Of a stretch of DNA of 64,000 nt, positions 54,999 to 64,000 are shown piece after piece (position 1 is the stretch's first letter; each line of letters begins with the position of its first letter). Source of the DNA: Deinandra increscens subsp. villosa (taxonomy: Eukaryota; Streptophyta; Magnoliopsida; Asterales; Asteraceae); contig JBCNJP010000025.1 of NCBI GenBank assembly GCA_039602395.1, positions 45,403,980 through 45,467,979 of the forward strand. The letters are read 5' to 3'. The translations under genes and the position numbers were made by a program. Below the pieces are notes generated by a model, which did not search any database, was not told the origin of the DNA, and saw nothing but the letters and a program-made list of their open reading frames with translations.

Positions 54999-55594
54999 CT
55001 AAATATTAGTCAAAAGAGTGGCATCATGACTCATATGATCGCTTGCCCCTATATCTATTATCCACTGAGATTGAAATTGAATAGAATTACACGCTAGTAT
55101 ACCTGCAAAGTTAGCATGACTGATGACTTGAGGAGTAGATGATGCCTCAACATTGCCTGTTGACTTATCCATATATGTTTTATGAAGCATCTGCAATAGT
55201 TCATTAAGTTGTTCATTGGACAGAGTTGCTGCAGTGTTTAGAGGACCAGACTTTTCAGCAGAATCATGATCAAAACTGTAGCATTAGCAGAGAATCTTTT
55301 GGATTTTGTGAACTTAAATTCCTTAGGAAAACCAACTAAACGATAACACTTGTTGGTTGTGTGTCCATTCTTGTTGCAATGAGTGCATACAAGTCCCTTC
55401 CTATTTTCAAATTTTCCAGAATGATTATTAGCATACATTGCTGCTGAATCAGAGGTACTAAATGTAACAGTTGAGTGCATTTCTTTTTGTTTCTCATCTT
55501 GAATTAACATTGCATATGCTTCACTAATAGAAGGTAGAGGTTTCATCAAAAGAATACTACTTCTAGCATTATCATAACTTGGATTTAGCCCCAT
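54999..55594 (-). pseudogene. gag: Gag zinc knuckle and protease start of copia 5
   Basis: ORF 55594-55238 has MGLNPSYDNARSSILLMKPL (UBN2 end) and the knuckle CTHCNKNGHTTNKC followed by YRLVGFPKEFKFTKSK. The next frame, 55196-54999, has WIIDIGASDHMSH; the family motif is DSGASDHM, so the catalytic DSG has become DIG. A stop near 54999 and indels separate this from the pol ORF. Confidence 0.85.
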
Positions 55595-55605
55595 AAGAAA
55601 CTAAA

Positions 55606-55845
55606 TTAGCATTGATCTTGTTGATGTTTAGCAATTTGAGTAGAGGCACCAAATGTACAATTAGGAATATCAATGAAAGCATTCAACTCATCCCAGACAC
55701 CTTTAATTTTAGTAAAATAGGCAGCTATATCACTGGTACCTTGTGAGATTTCACATAAAGTTTTCTGCAGTTGATAGAGTTTAGGACCATTTGCTTGTCC
55801 AAAACGATCATTGAGTTCAGTCCACAATTTACTCGCAATTTCAGT
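55606..55845 (-). pseudogene. gag: Gag segment of copia 5 left of the solo LTR
   Basis: LWTELNDRFGQANGPKLYQL, EISQGTSDIAAYFTKIKGVW and DELNAFIDIPNCTFG are the UBN2 core of RE1-type Gag. A frameshift at ~55606 separates it from the next block. Confidence 0.87.
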
Positions 55846-55850
55846 GTAAA

Positions 55851-58800
55851 TGTCACACCCCGAGAATGGCTAAATGTGGGCATGTGACTGATTTGGCATC
55901 ATGGTCATGGTTATGAATGATTGACATCTAAGTGGACGTTTAGAAAAGTCATTTGTCTTTCAAAAACATAAGTCTTAAACATTTATTTAAATATTTAAAA
56001 TAATGGCAGCGGAAAATAGTAGTGGAAGTACATGTTAAGTTTCAAAAGACAACGTTATGAGATTTTTAAAACATGACAACCCTAAGGTGTAATGTGACTA
56101 AATCTCCAAAAGAATGAATGAACATGCAGCAGGCAGACCATGATATGAGACTAGCAGGATCTATGCAGAAAGACATTGAATTGCATCCTTAATCACCTGA
56201 GAATTCAAGAAATTTAAAAAGTCAACAGAATTGTTGGTGATTTCACAGGTTTGATGACACATGAAAATGTTTGAACAGTGTCTGAATCAGTGTTTGAAAC
56301 AATGTTTGAAATGGTTGGCTGTCATGATATTATTTTTGTTGACTCTGATGTTGTAAAGATCAAGCATGAACCTTGAATTCAAAACTAACTGTTTACCCAC
56401 TCCTGGTGTCCAACCCCATGTACACCGAATGACCAGAATAACTAATGTACCCCTTGACTATAACCATGGAGTTATGACTGGAGCGACCAAGTCAGGGCAG
56501 GGTCGTCAACCCAAATAGATCTATTCACAAGCTATCGTTTCGAATGAACTAATTGAATTCAATTAATAGTGGGAATTTAGGCATATAACATAAATCAACA
56601 TGAATACACAAATTTGGGGTTTATGAAAAGAACATGCAATGAATACGTCTCACAGTAATCATAACATCAGACAAAATGAAATTTAAAAGGCATTCATTGA
56701 ATTCTCCCCCATAATTTGAAAACAGAAAAGTAAAAGGGATCGTGAAACTCACTTGATATGAATATGGTCTGACAGATATGAATTGAATGAAGTAGCCTAG
56801 CAAGCGTCTACAATGTAATATTAAGACGTCTTAGGGGTCTGGCTATATGGGTTAGTGAATACGTCACCCAATGTTCAAGGTTAAGTCTCGACTGTTATTA
56901 CCCGATGACAGTGATGGAGATCCTAGAATATTATTTATTGGCTAATAAATAATATTGAAGTTGATGGAATTTATTATTTATTTGAATAAATAAATAATAA
57001 TTAGAATTCCGCGTTTGAAAAATAAATATTGAATAATATGGATTATTTTTCATTAAACGTTATGAAAATTATAAATATTTAATTTATTAAATATTTGTAA
57101 GGTTTTGAACCCCTTTAAATTAATAAATAAAAATCTTTCATTTATTAAGGTTCGAACGCGCGTAGTATACCGCGCGTCAATACACGGTATTTGTCGCGTT
57201 TTGTGAAAAGAATTTTGACACTTGAGAAATATGTCCACTTGTGCGAAGGAATGTTTCCAAAAATATAAGAAGTTATATTTTAGTAAAATTAAGTGTTGGT
57301 TCGTCCGGTAGTTATCTGTTTCACCGGTTTGACCGTTTTGACTGGTTTTGTGACGTTTTAAATTCCTTAACACTTAGGATTTGTTGGTAGACTTGTTCTA
57401 ATGTGTATTAGGGTTCTAAGTTGCCATTTGAAATGATAGATGTTTAACTTGCAAAATTGACGCTTCCGAGTTACCGAAAGTTACCGTTTTTGTCCGTTTT
57501 GCTTATAAAACATGTTTTTCCAATTTCGGACTTTATAAACCATTTTTATATGTCAAAATGGGCATGTTTCATGTTCTGGTCCAGATCCGATTCTTAACCA
57601 AAATAAGTTATAATTTTTACCGAAAAGTCGTAGTTACGATCTTTGACCGTTTTGTTTTCAAGTGTTTAACTTCTCAAATTATTTTGTATGTTTGGAAAAC
57701 CTCTTTGGCAGCCCTAATAATACGTCACAAGTCCTAAGTGGTCACAAGTTTGTCACAAGGCTTTATACTTAGTTTTTCATGAAAATAAATGGTATTTTAT
57801 CACAAAAATTCCATGTTTACATTTCCTTAGAGTTTCATGGTTGGATCTTTGTTAAACACTTTTATGACTCAAAATCATCCTTTAATGACTTTAGTTTTGG
57901 TTTTGGAGTCAAAACTATAAGTGTTTGAAAGATTTGGAAAAATGTATATTTTTCTAATGTGACAGCAGTTTTATGACACGCAAAATATGTGTGTCATCTC
58001 TGATCAGTGTCCATACTTCATGTGTTTTCCAGGTGACAGCAGTTTTATGACATGCAGAAAGTGTGTCATCTCTGATCAGTTTTTACAAAACATATATTTT
58101 TCATGAAATCCAATTTCCAAACATCTTGTTTTATGTATTTTCACCAAATCAAACACACTAGTTCATTTAAACTTATGTTATGTCATGGTTTATAAACTTT
58201 GTCACCATTTATGAAACTTTTAACATAAAAGTTCATGTTATGTTCATATTTTATAAATAATTTGGTTCAAACAATATTCTAGTTTTCCATCAAAGAACAT
58301 AATGCTACTAACATACAAGTTTGCTAGTAATCATCTAACAACACAATCAAGACTTAATCATGAACATGAATTTGTGACATTATATGAATAAATCATGGAA
58401 TAAGTTAAGAAAGAAAGAGGTTTCCTCACTTAAACTTAAACCGGATCGGTAAAGAACTTGATGGGTTGTTGAATAAGCTTCCAAGTTTAGCTCCTAACCC
58501 AACCTTGATCTTTAATTTGAAAGAAATGATGATCAAAGAATGGAAGAATGATCATGGATTTTTGACAAGAAACATGAGATTAGTTTGGTTGTTCTTGAAA
58601 GATTAGAAAGAAATAATGAAAGAAAGATGATGAAATAAGAGTTGTTGATGGATTACCTTGGTCAAAGAAGGTATTAGAAGCTTGATTCAAGTGGTGGTTG
58701 ATGGTGAAAGATGGAGTTGACGGTGGTTTATGGAGGGCCGAGAGAAGAGGGAGAGTTGAGAGAATGAGAGTGTTTGTTTCTTGAATGTGTTAAGTGTGAA

Positions 58801-60455
58801 ATGAAAAGGTTTGAGTGGTTATATGAAGTGGCTAGATGTGGTGGTTGGTTTAAGTGAGCCGTGAAAGGGGCTCGGGTTTGGTTCTAGCCGAGAGCAAAGA
58901 AGAGAGGAAGAAAGTGAGGGAACTATGGCTTGGACCACTTGAGTTCTCTTGATCCTTGGCTAGCACTTAAGTTCAAAATGGATGTGTATGTGAGTGTATG
59001 AAAACCGGCTCAAGGAATGGGGGACAAGGAGACCACAAGGTGGCTAAGGGGAAAATTTTGTTGGAGGTGTAAGTGGACTTAAGTATTACACAATGGTTAT
59101 GGGTTTTGTTGTGTACTTTGGGAGACAATCTTGCTTAAAATCAAGACCACAACTAGGTGGCTCAAGGGTGGCTAGGGAACATGAGTGTTGGTGGTGTAAG
59201 TGGTTAATCCTTTTAACCAAAGGATCTTGTGTCCCCTTGTACTAATGGAGACAAGTTTGCTCCATATCTATGCTACAAGATTGTATTAGAAATGTGGTGA
59301 TAAACTAAAAATCTAGTAACTAGACTAACGGGGGTTAAGGAGTTGGGAGGCTTTTGGTTTGATTGGTTCGGTTGGAACCGAATGGAGAAGAAAAAAAAAG
59401 AAAAGGAAGAAAGGAGAGAGTAGGGTTCGAAGTCGGGACGGGCCGGGAAAAAGAAAAAGAAAGGGGAAAGTGGGCCGGCGGGCCGGGCCGGGCTGGGCTA
59501 GGCTCGTGGGCCGAAGGGGAGGAGAACGGGCCGGGGAAATGGGCCGAAGAGAATGGGCCAAAGGGTTTGGGCCGAAAAGGAAAGAAAGAGAAGAGAAATG
59601 GACCGGTAGGCCCATTGGGCTCACTGGGCTGAACCGGGTCTCGGGTCGGGTCGGGTTGAGTCCGGGTCGATCCAACGAGTCCAACAACACTTCGTTTGAG
59701 TCAAAACGATAAACGGATAAAAAGTCGATTTTTGGCTCGAGAACAAATGATTTTTATATATAAATCAATAAAAAAAATGAATAAGCGTCGTGTTTAATTT
59801 CGAATGAACGAGAATGTCACAGTCTTGATTGTTCGTTGTTTGATTATGCACTGACGATGTACTATCGTTTAGAAATAACAACTTCGCTCGACATGAGCGT
59901 TTATTGTTTGAAGTTTTGATGACAACATTTAATATTTGTTTTGGTGAAAGATATAATATAGTTTGGTTTGAAATAGTTCTAGGATTAAAACTAATTATTG
60001 TGTGATATGAATTGTCGTTCGAACGAACGTTATGTTTGGATTACGTCGGACACAACGTAATAGCTTTGAATTTGACGTTTGAATCTAACCGAATGTTAAG
60101 ATTATTTTTGTCGAGGTGAAATAATGTTTTGAATAAAACGAATGTAAACTTTTGTTTTGAACGGAATGAATTCGTCATTTGAATAAATGACTTGTTTTGA
60201 ACACGTTACGACGTAACGTAATGTTATGTAAATATAAAATGAATATTTTATATTTTTATTATTGAAGTTCTAGCTTGAATAAACACAGAACTTTGAGTCG
60301 ATTTCCACTACGGGTAAATGTTGTCGGACCTAATTGTCTATGTTCGCACGTAGGTTCACCTAATTTAAATAAATTAAGCCTAATGCACATAGATAATAAG
60401 ATAATTGCACGTTAATATAATATTAAAGTTAACCTGGAATATACGGGTTGTCACA
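55851..60455 (-). mobile_element. Solo LTR of a Tekay-type gypsy element, 4.6 kb
   Basis: Window ends TGTCACACCCCG and GGGTTGTCACA give TG...CA on the minus strand, as in gypsy B, and a perfect target duplication GTAAA lies at 55846-55850 and 60456-60460. Inside there is no primer site, polypurine tract or coding domain, so unequal recombination between LTRs left a solo LTR. It is related to but clearly distinct from gypsy B LTRs (shared word GTTGGTGAxTTCACAGGTTT near 56232). ORFs at 59325-59712 come from a low-complexity GGGCCGGGCC-type stretch. Confidence 0.9.
57959..58081. repeat. Direct duplication within the solo LTR
   Basis: A ~47-bp unit with GTGACAGCAGTTTTATGAC and GTGTCATCTCTGATCAGT is present twice (57959-58008 and 58034-58080). 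Confidence 0.8.
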
Positions 60456-60460
60456 GTAAA

Positions 60461-60745
60461 GAACACTTTCAGAAATATCTTTAGACAAAGTGTTAAGAAT
60501 CTATGATATTACCATATTATTGCACCTCTTCCATTGAGGAACAAGAAGAACATCAGTAGGACTCGTGCATGTGCCATCCACAAAAGAGAATTTGTTCTTC
60601 GCATATAGGGCGATCGTCATTCTCGTTTCCATGCTGCAAATCCAGTTCCATCGAACGATTTGGAAACTAACAACATTCCTGGATGATCAGAAGCATGTAG
60701 ATACATCGGATCCGAAGAATCGAGAGAATTACTCGAAGTAGACAT
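60461..60745 (-). pseudogene. gag: Gag N-terminus of copia 5 right of the solo LTR
   Basis: Start ATG at 60745: MSTSSNSLDSSDPMYLHASD, then GMLLVSKSFDGTGFAAWKR. A 2-base loss (or 1-base gain) near 60630 shifts the frame; the neighbouring frame gives TIALYAKNKFSFVDGT and LNTLSKDISESVLY, the expected continuation. TAG at 60501-60503 is at the Trp of the family motif SWILN. Confidence 0.85.
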
Positions 60746-60880
60746 GATTAAGAGAATCGAACGAAATTGAAACAGAAACAAGCAATTGAATGGAAGAAGA
60801 GAATCGCAGACGGATCAGAAACGGAAAAATGAAAACGATGATCGGAAATGATGAACGGAAATGATGATCGGATCTCTGAG

Positions 60881-60892
60881 CTCTGATACCAT
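60881..60892 (-). other. Primer binding site of copia 5
   Basis: On the minus strand TGGTATCAGAGC, 6 bases from the LTR end. Confidence 0.88.
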
Positions 60893-60898
60893 CTTCAA

Positions 60899-61292
60899 TG
60901 TTGAGAGAGAGCGGAACGAAGAGAGAGAAAGAAATTGAGAAAGTTGGATTCTGTTTTCATAAAGGAGATATGTGCTTCGAATTTGACTATGGGAAACAAT
61001 ATTTTTTGATTATTTATTGATTCGAATTTTTCGTATATTTCTGTATTTTTTTCAAGATTCAAGGCCTAACCACGAAATCACAAATAAAAAATAAAATAGT
61101 GAATAGATTCATAGGTTCGATAACTTGTAAGGAGATCCGGACCCTTTTTTTCTGATCCTTCGATAAAAAGATTCATTCTCTTCATAAAAAATAGAAATGG
61201 AATATCCTTTTATTAGTCAAATATATACAAATCAAACCATAACAAACTAACCAACTAAACCAACTAATAACAACTTAATTAAATAAATCACA
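60899..61292 (-). repeat. 5' LTR of copia 5 with a 254-bp insert
   Basis: Outer parts (60899-60958 and ~61213-61292) match the 138-bp left LTR. The insert between them is AT-rich and has no counterpart there. Confidence 0.85.
60959..61212. other. AT-rich insert in the LTR, possibly plastid-derived
   Basis: Unrelated to the LTR. Its texture (TTTTTTTCAAG, AAGGCCTAACCACGAAATCA, GATCCGGACCC then a T run, TTCATAAAAAATAGAAATGG) resembles plastid intergenic DNA of eudicots. This is an impression; I could not align it. No long ORF. Confidence 0.35.
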
Positions 61293-61333
61293 CGTTTAAC
61301 TTATTATTTATGTTTTTCTTTTCATTCTTTGAA

Positions 61334-62492
61334 GGGTTATTGGCTTCAAATAATCCTAACTGTTACTTTTTGGCCGGGAACACTCCCAACTATGGAAATA
61401 GCCAACGCCACTCCCAACTAACTACTTATTTTCTTTCACCACTCCCTCCGTTAATTTTATTTAACACCGTTACTTTAGTGCCTACGTGGCAGTCCTACGT
61501 GGCTTTAAATTAATAAAAAATTAATTAAAATGCCACATATATCTTCCACGTGACTTCCTAAGCCCTTAACCATAACCATAGTTAACTCATCATCTCAAAC
61601 CCTATATATACTCCCTCACCAAACTACAGTCTCGTTAACTTCGGGAGCGTCACCGGCGTTTCTAACTTTCTATATGGTTTCATATATATAGTTATATACA
61701 TATACATACACTCAACCTGTGTGTATTTATCTCTGTATTCAAAATTCAAAAACTCTAATGAGTGTTTCGATCGCATCTGTGAAATCAGAGAGGTACAAAT
61801 TGGGCGACAATTGCAAGAACGAAGGAAATGACGACGAAGCGGTTATGGGGAGAAATGGCGGAAACAGCTCCGGGAGTACCTGGTTTACAACTGTAGCGCT
61901 ATCGTAATCGACTTTACGGACGCAAGGAACGGTTAGACAACCGAATTTTGAAGTTGAAAGATGCGGAAGCGTGGGGCGAGGGTTTGATTTTGAAGTTCCC
62001 GGTGATTGCAAAACCCTTGGTGGCGGACGAGAGCGCAAAATCTCATAAGATGTTGATTTTCAGTAGCGAGGGTTTCGAGAGGCTGAAAACCATACGGTTG
62101 TGCAGGAGTAAGTGAACCACGGCGGCGTGATCGTCAAAGTGTATGTGGTTGGTAAGTATGTGAAACGTGTGAAACGGAGGTCGTTACCGGACATCACAGA
62201 GGAGAAATTGGGTGGTTTACGTGGTTGTTTATCGTTCTCGCAGGTAGGACATCACAGAGGAGAAATTGGGTTGTTGCTGGAGTCCACGTGGATAGATACA
62301 CGTGGCATTTTATTTAATATCTTTATTAATTTTAAGCCACATAAGTATTCAAGTAACGGTGTTAAATAAACTTAACGGAGGGAGTGGTGAAAGAAAATAA
62401 GTAGATAGTTGGGAGTGGTGCTGGCTATTTCGATAGTTGGGAGTGTTCCCGGCCAAAAAGTAATAGTTAGGAGTATTTGAAGCCAATAACCC
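61334..62492 (+). mobile_element. Pack-MULE, 1.16 kb, with an inositol-phosphate kinase fragment
   Basis: Terminal inverted repeats of ~190 bp begin GGGTTATTGGCTTCAAATA at both ends. A perfect 9-bp target duplication TTCTTTGAA (61325-61333, 62493-62501) is diagnostic of Mutator-like elements. No transposase. The centre (~61590-62250) carries a TATA-like stretch, a 5'-UTR-like segment and coding pieces of an ITPK gene. Confidence 0.92.
61758..62250 (+). pseudogene. Inositol-tetrakisphosphate 1-kinase (ITPK) fragment captured by the Pack-MULE
   Basis: From ~61985 the frame reads LKFPVIAKPLVADESAKSHK, then ILIF-type strand and EGFERLK; after a frame change near 62100 it reads VNHGGVIVKVYVVGKYVKRV, then RRSLPDITEEKLGG. 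These match the central ATP-grasp region of plant ITPK1-type kinases (FPVIAKPL-ADGSAKSHKM and VNHGGVIFKVYVVG). The part before 61985 (from the ATG at 61758, SVSIASVKSERYKLG) may be the N-terminal region but is too altered to be sure. The ITPK QEF before VNHGG is replaced by a stop. No C-terminal exons are present. TATATATA near 61608 could be the captured promoter. Confidence 0.82.
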
Positions 62493-62501
62493 TTCTTTGA
62501 A

Positions 62502-64000
62502 ATATAAAATTATTATACGTGTTATAATAATAAGTCATCTTTATCAACTTAAGCCACTTAGGTTATAGCCTAGTATTCTAGTGGTAAGAAGCAATGCCCT
62601 CTTTGATGATGGAGACCCAAGTTTAAAACTTAGAAGTGATGAATAATGGTGTGTAAACAATTCTTTTACTAATGAATAGATATAGCGAATTCTTTTATTG
62701 GACTGCCCGCAACGGTGAGAGTAGACTTTCCAAGGGGTGCCCAGCCACCATGTCACATCAACTTTTCTCCAGCTCTTCCAACAAACAGGTTTTAGCGCCA
62801 ACGCAACCCCTCCACAAACTTCTCTATATTTTCACATCACCATTTCTTTTTTGTTTTTCTAAAATAAATTAATTCTTATATAATTAATTATATCTTTTAT
62901 ACCATAATTAGTTAAAGAAAATTAATTAAAAAGGTAATTAATAATTTAAAACTTTTTATAAATTAAAACCTAAATTGCAACATACATTAAAAAAAACCTA
63001 AATTACAACACTATAAATACATAAACAAACTTAAATTACAACAATAGAAATACATAAATAAACCTAAATTACAACAATAGAAATACAAAAAATAAACGTA
63101 ATCATGGCATGTGGTTAGGAGCTAAGTGAATGATTTCTGATGCGGATCCATGGTTTAACAAACAATTTTGAGAGTATGTTAAAAAAAAGATGAATTTTGG
63201 GTGTGAAATTATCTCAGATTGTGTGTTGTATATACAGAATAAAAAAAAAGCCGTTAGGAAAAAGATAAAAGAAATAATCGTTACTTAATTAAATAAATTA
63301 AAATTATTAATTAAATATATTATTTTAAAATATTACCATTGGTTTAAAAAAAGTAAAAGAAATAAAAGAAAAAGGATTTTCATTTAAAAACAAAGAAAAC
63401 AAATGGCAGTGGACCACACCTCCACCCTCTTCTTCTCCGCCCGTGAAGAAGGGGTGCCCGTCAAGGGTTGTCTCCCTTTGTCCTCCCTCATCGTTGCCCG
63501 CCGGACGCTCTTAAGAGCATTCATAGTAGATTTCTTTTTATATCCTTAAAGAACTAAAAGAAATGGATTTCCGTTTGAAAAAAAAAATGGCAGTGGGCCC
63601 CACCTCCACCCTCTTCTTCTCCGCCCGTGAAAAGGGGTGCCCATTAAGGGTTGTCGCCCTTTGTCCTCTCCCATCGTTGCCCGCCGGATGGTCTTAAAAG
63701 CATTTATAGTAAATTTCTTTTTTCAACCTTATAAATTTACTTAAAAACCTCTTTTTCTTAAATTTAAATTTATGGTGTACTTTATATAATTTTCACATCT
63801 CATTCTTTATCTTTTTCTTTATTATTTCTTTCTATTTCTTCTATTACAACATTAACTAATAATTACTATCTTATTATTGTTTATTATTATTATATTAAAT
63901 TCATCTTGGTAGAAGAATCTTAACTTTGAATAGTTAAACTTTAAATATAAGGTTGTATATAGTTGACGTGATGTCACCAAAAAGCACCAACTAGCGCCCC
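62502..64000. other. AT-rich sequence with a diverged direct repeat, no gene
   Basis: Near 62562-62645 is a weak tRNA-like SINE signal (TCTAGTGGTAAGAAGC and CCAAGTTTAAAACTT). TGCCCGCAACGG near 62705 and CGTTGCCCGCCGG at 63491 and 63676 are related words in opposite orientation, like ends of Harbinger-type MITEs. No complete element could be delimited. Confidence 0.35.
63368..63728. repeat. Diverged direct repeat, two copies of ~170 bp
   Basis: Copies at ~63368-63540 and ~63560-63728 share GGCAGTGG, CCACCTCCACCCTCTTCTTC, TCCGCCCGTGAA, GGGTGCCC and CATCGTTGCCCGCCGGA blocks, and both end in TAGTA(G/A)ATTTCTTTTT. Confidence 0.85.

Larger units (their letters stand above)
51768..61292 (-). mobile_element. 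Copia 5: RE1-like copia element with most of gag-pol, split by a solo LTR
   Basis: Left (3') LTR 51768-51905, polypurine tract (poly-C in window strand, 51906-51918), RNase H, reverse transcriptase, integrase, protease, Gag, primer site (60881-60892) and right (5') LTR 60899-61292. LTRs are short (138 bp) once a 254-bp insert in the right one is ignored. No matching 5-bp flanks are seen. The Gag-Pol is full length in content but has several stops and frameshifts. A 4.6-kb Tekay solo LTR sits in the Gag. Confidence 0.88.

Noticed and set aside
59325..59712. 117-121-codon ORFs on both strands
   Set aside because: Low-complexity GGGCCGGG/AAGAAA sequence within the solo LTR gives open frames on both strands; no recognisable protein.

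Overview
This is a plant nuclear window made almost entirely of nested transposable elements. I find no intact host gene. The organism is a eudicot. The Ty3/gypsy (Tekay/Del-type) and Ty1/copia proteins, the very long Tekay LTRs (3.5-4.6 kb) and the long two-zinc-knuckle copia Gags recall Asteraceae (lettuce, sunflower, chrysanthemum group); that family assignment is inference from memory. Introns, CACTA and MULE elements and iMet-tRNA primer sites all fit a plant chromosome.

Layout, left block (1-17021). A plus-strand Tat-like gypsy element enters from the left and ends with its 3' LTR at 9355-~10262; it carries an antisense multi-exon gene at 7304-9054. A complete gag-only copia-type element (TR-GAG 1, 62-6647, TSD GTGGC) is inserted in it. 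The Tat element abuts a minus-strand Tat-like gag and 5' LTR (~10263-12209), which abuts the 3' LTR and integrase/chromodomain end of a minus-strand Tekay element (A, 12210-14309). That element is cut by a non-coding copia-type element (LARD 2, 14310-17021) whose two flanks do not match.

Middle block (17022-46701). The oldest element is a minus-strand copia (copia 4). Gypsy B, a minus-strand Tekay element with TSD TACAC, sits inside it (17206-41074). Gypsy B holds two younger insertions: a Pack-type CACTA transposon in its left LTR (17758-22620, TSD TTA) carrying exon fragments of NADP-isocitrate dehydrogenase, ClpX and a NUG2-type GTPase, and a second gag-only copia-type element in its reverse transcriptase (TR-GAG 3, 27871-34040, TSD AACTC).

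Right block (46702-64000). Sparse sequence holds tRNA-promoter-like pieces, a MULE with long TIRs (48649-49639), an old copia 3' end (50407-50740), and an almost complete minus-strand RE1-like copia (copia 5, 51768-61292). Copia 5 is split by a 4.6-kb Tekay solo LTR (55851-60455, TSD GTAAA), and its right LTR contains an AT-rich insert of possible plastid origin. A Pack-MULE (61334-62492, TSD TTCTTTGAA) carries a broken inositol-tetrakisphosphate 1-kinase fragment. The end of the window has short direct repeats.

The most unusual shared signal is in the leaders. Each of the four UBN2/gag-type copia-like elements has, between primer site and Gag start, a dense array of a short family-specific motif, often in both orientations so that it can form hairpins. 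In three of the four the same motif is also in the LTR. The other recurrent signal is that every premature stop I could interpret in the decayed ORFs fits a C-to-T or G-to-A transition, as expected from methylcytosine deamination.
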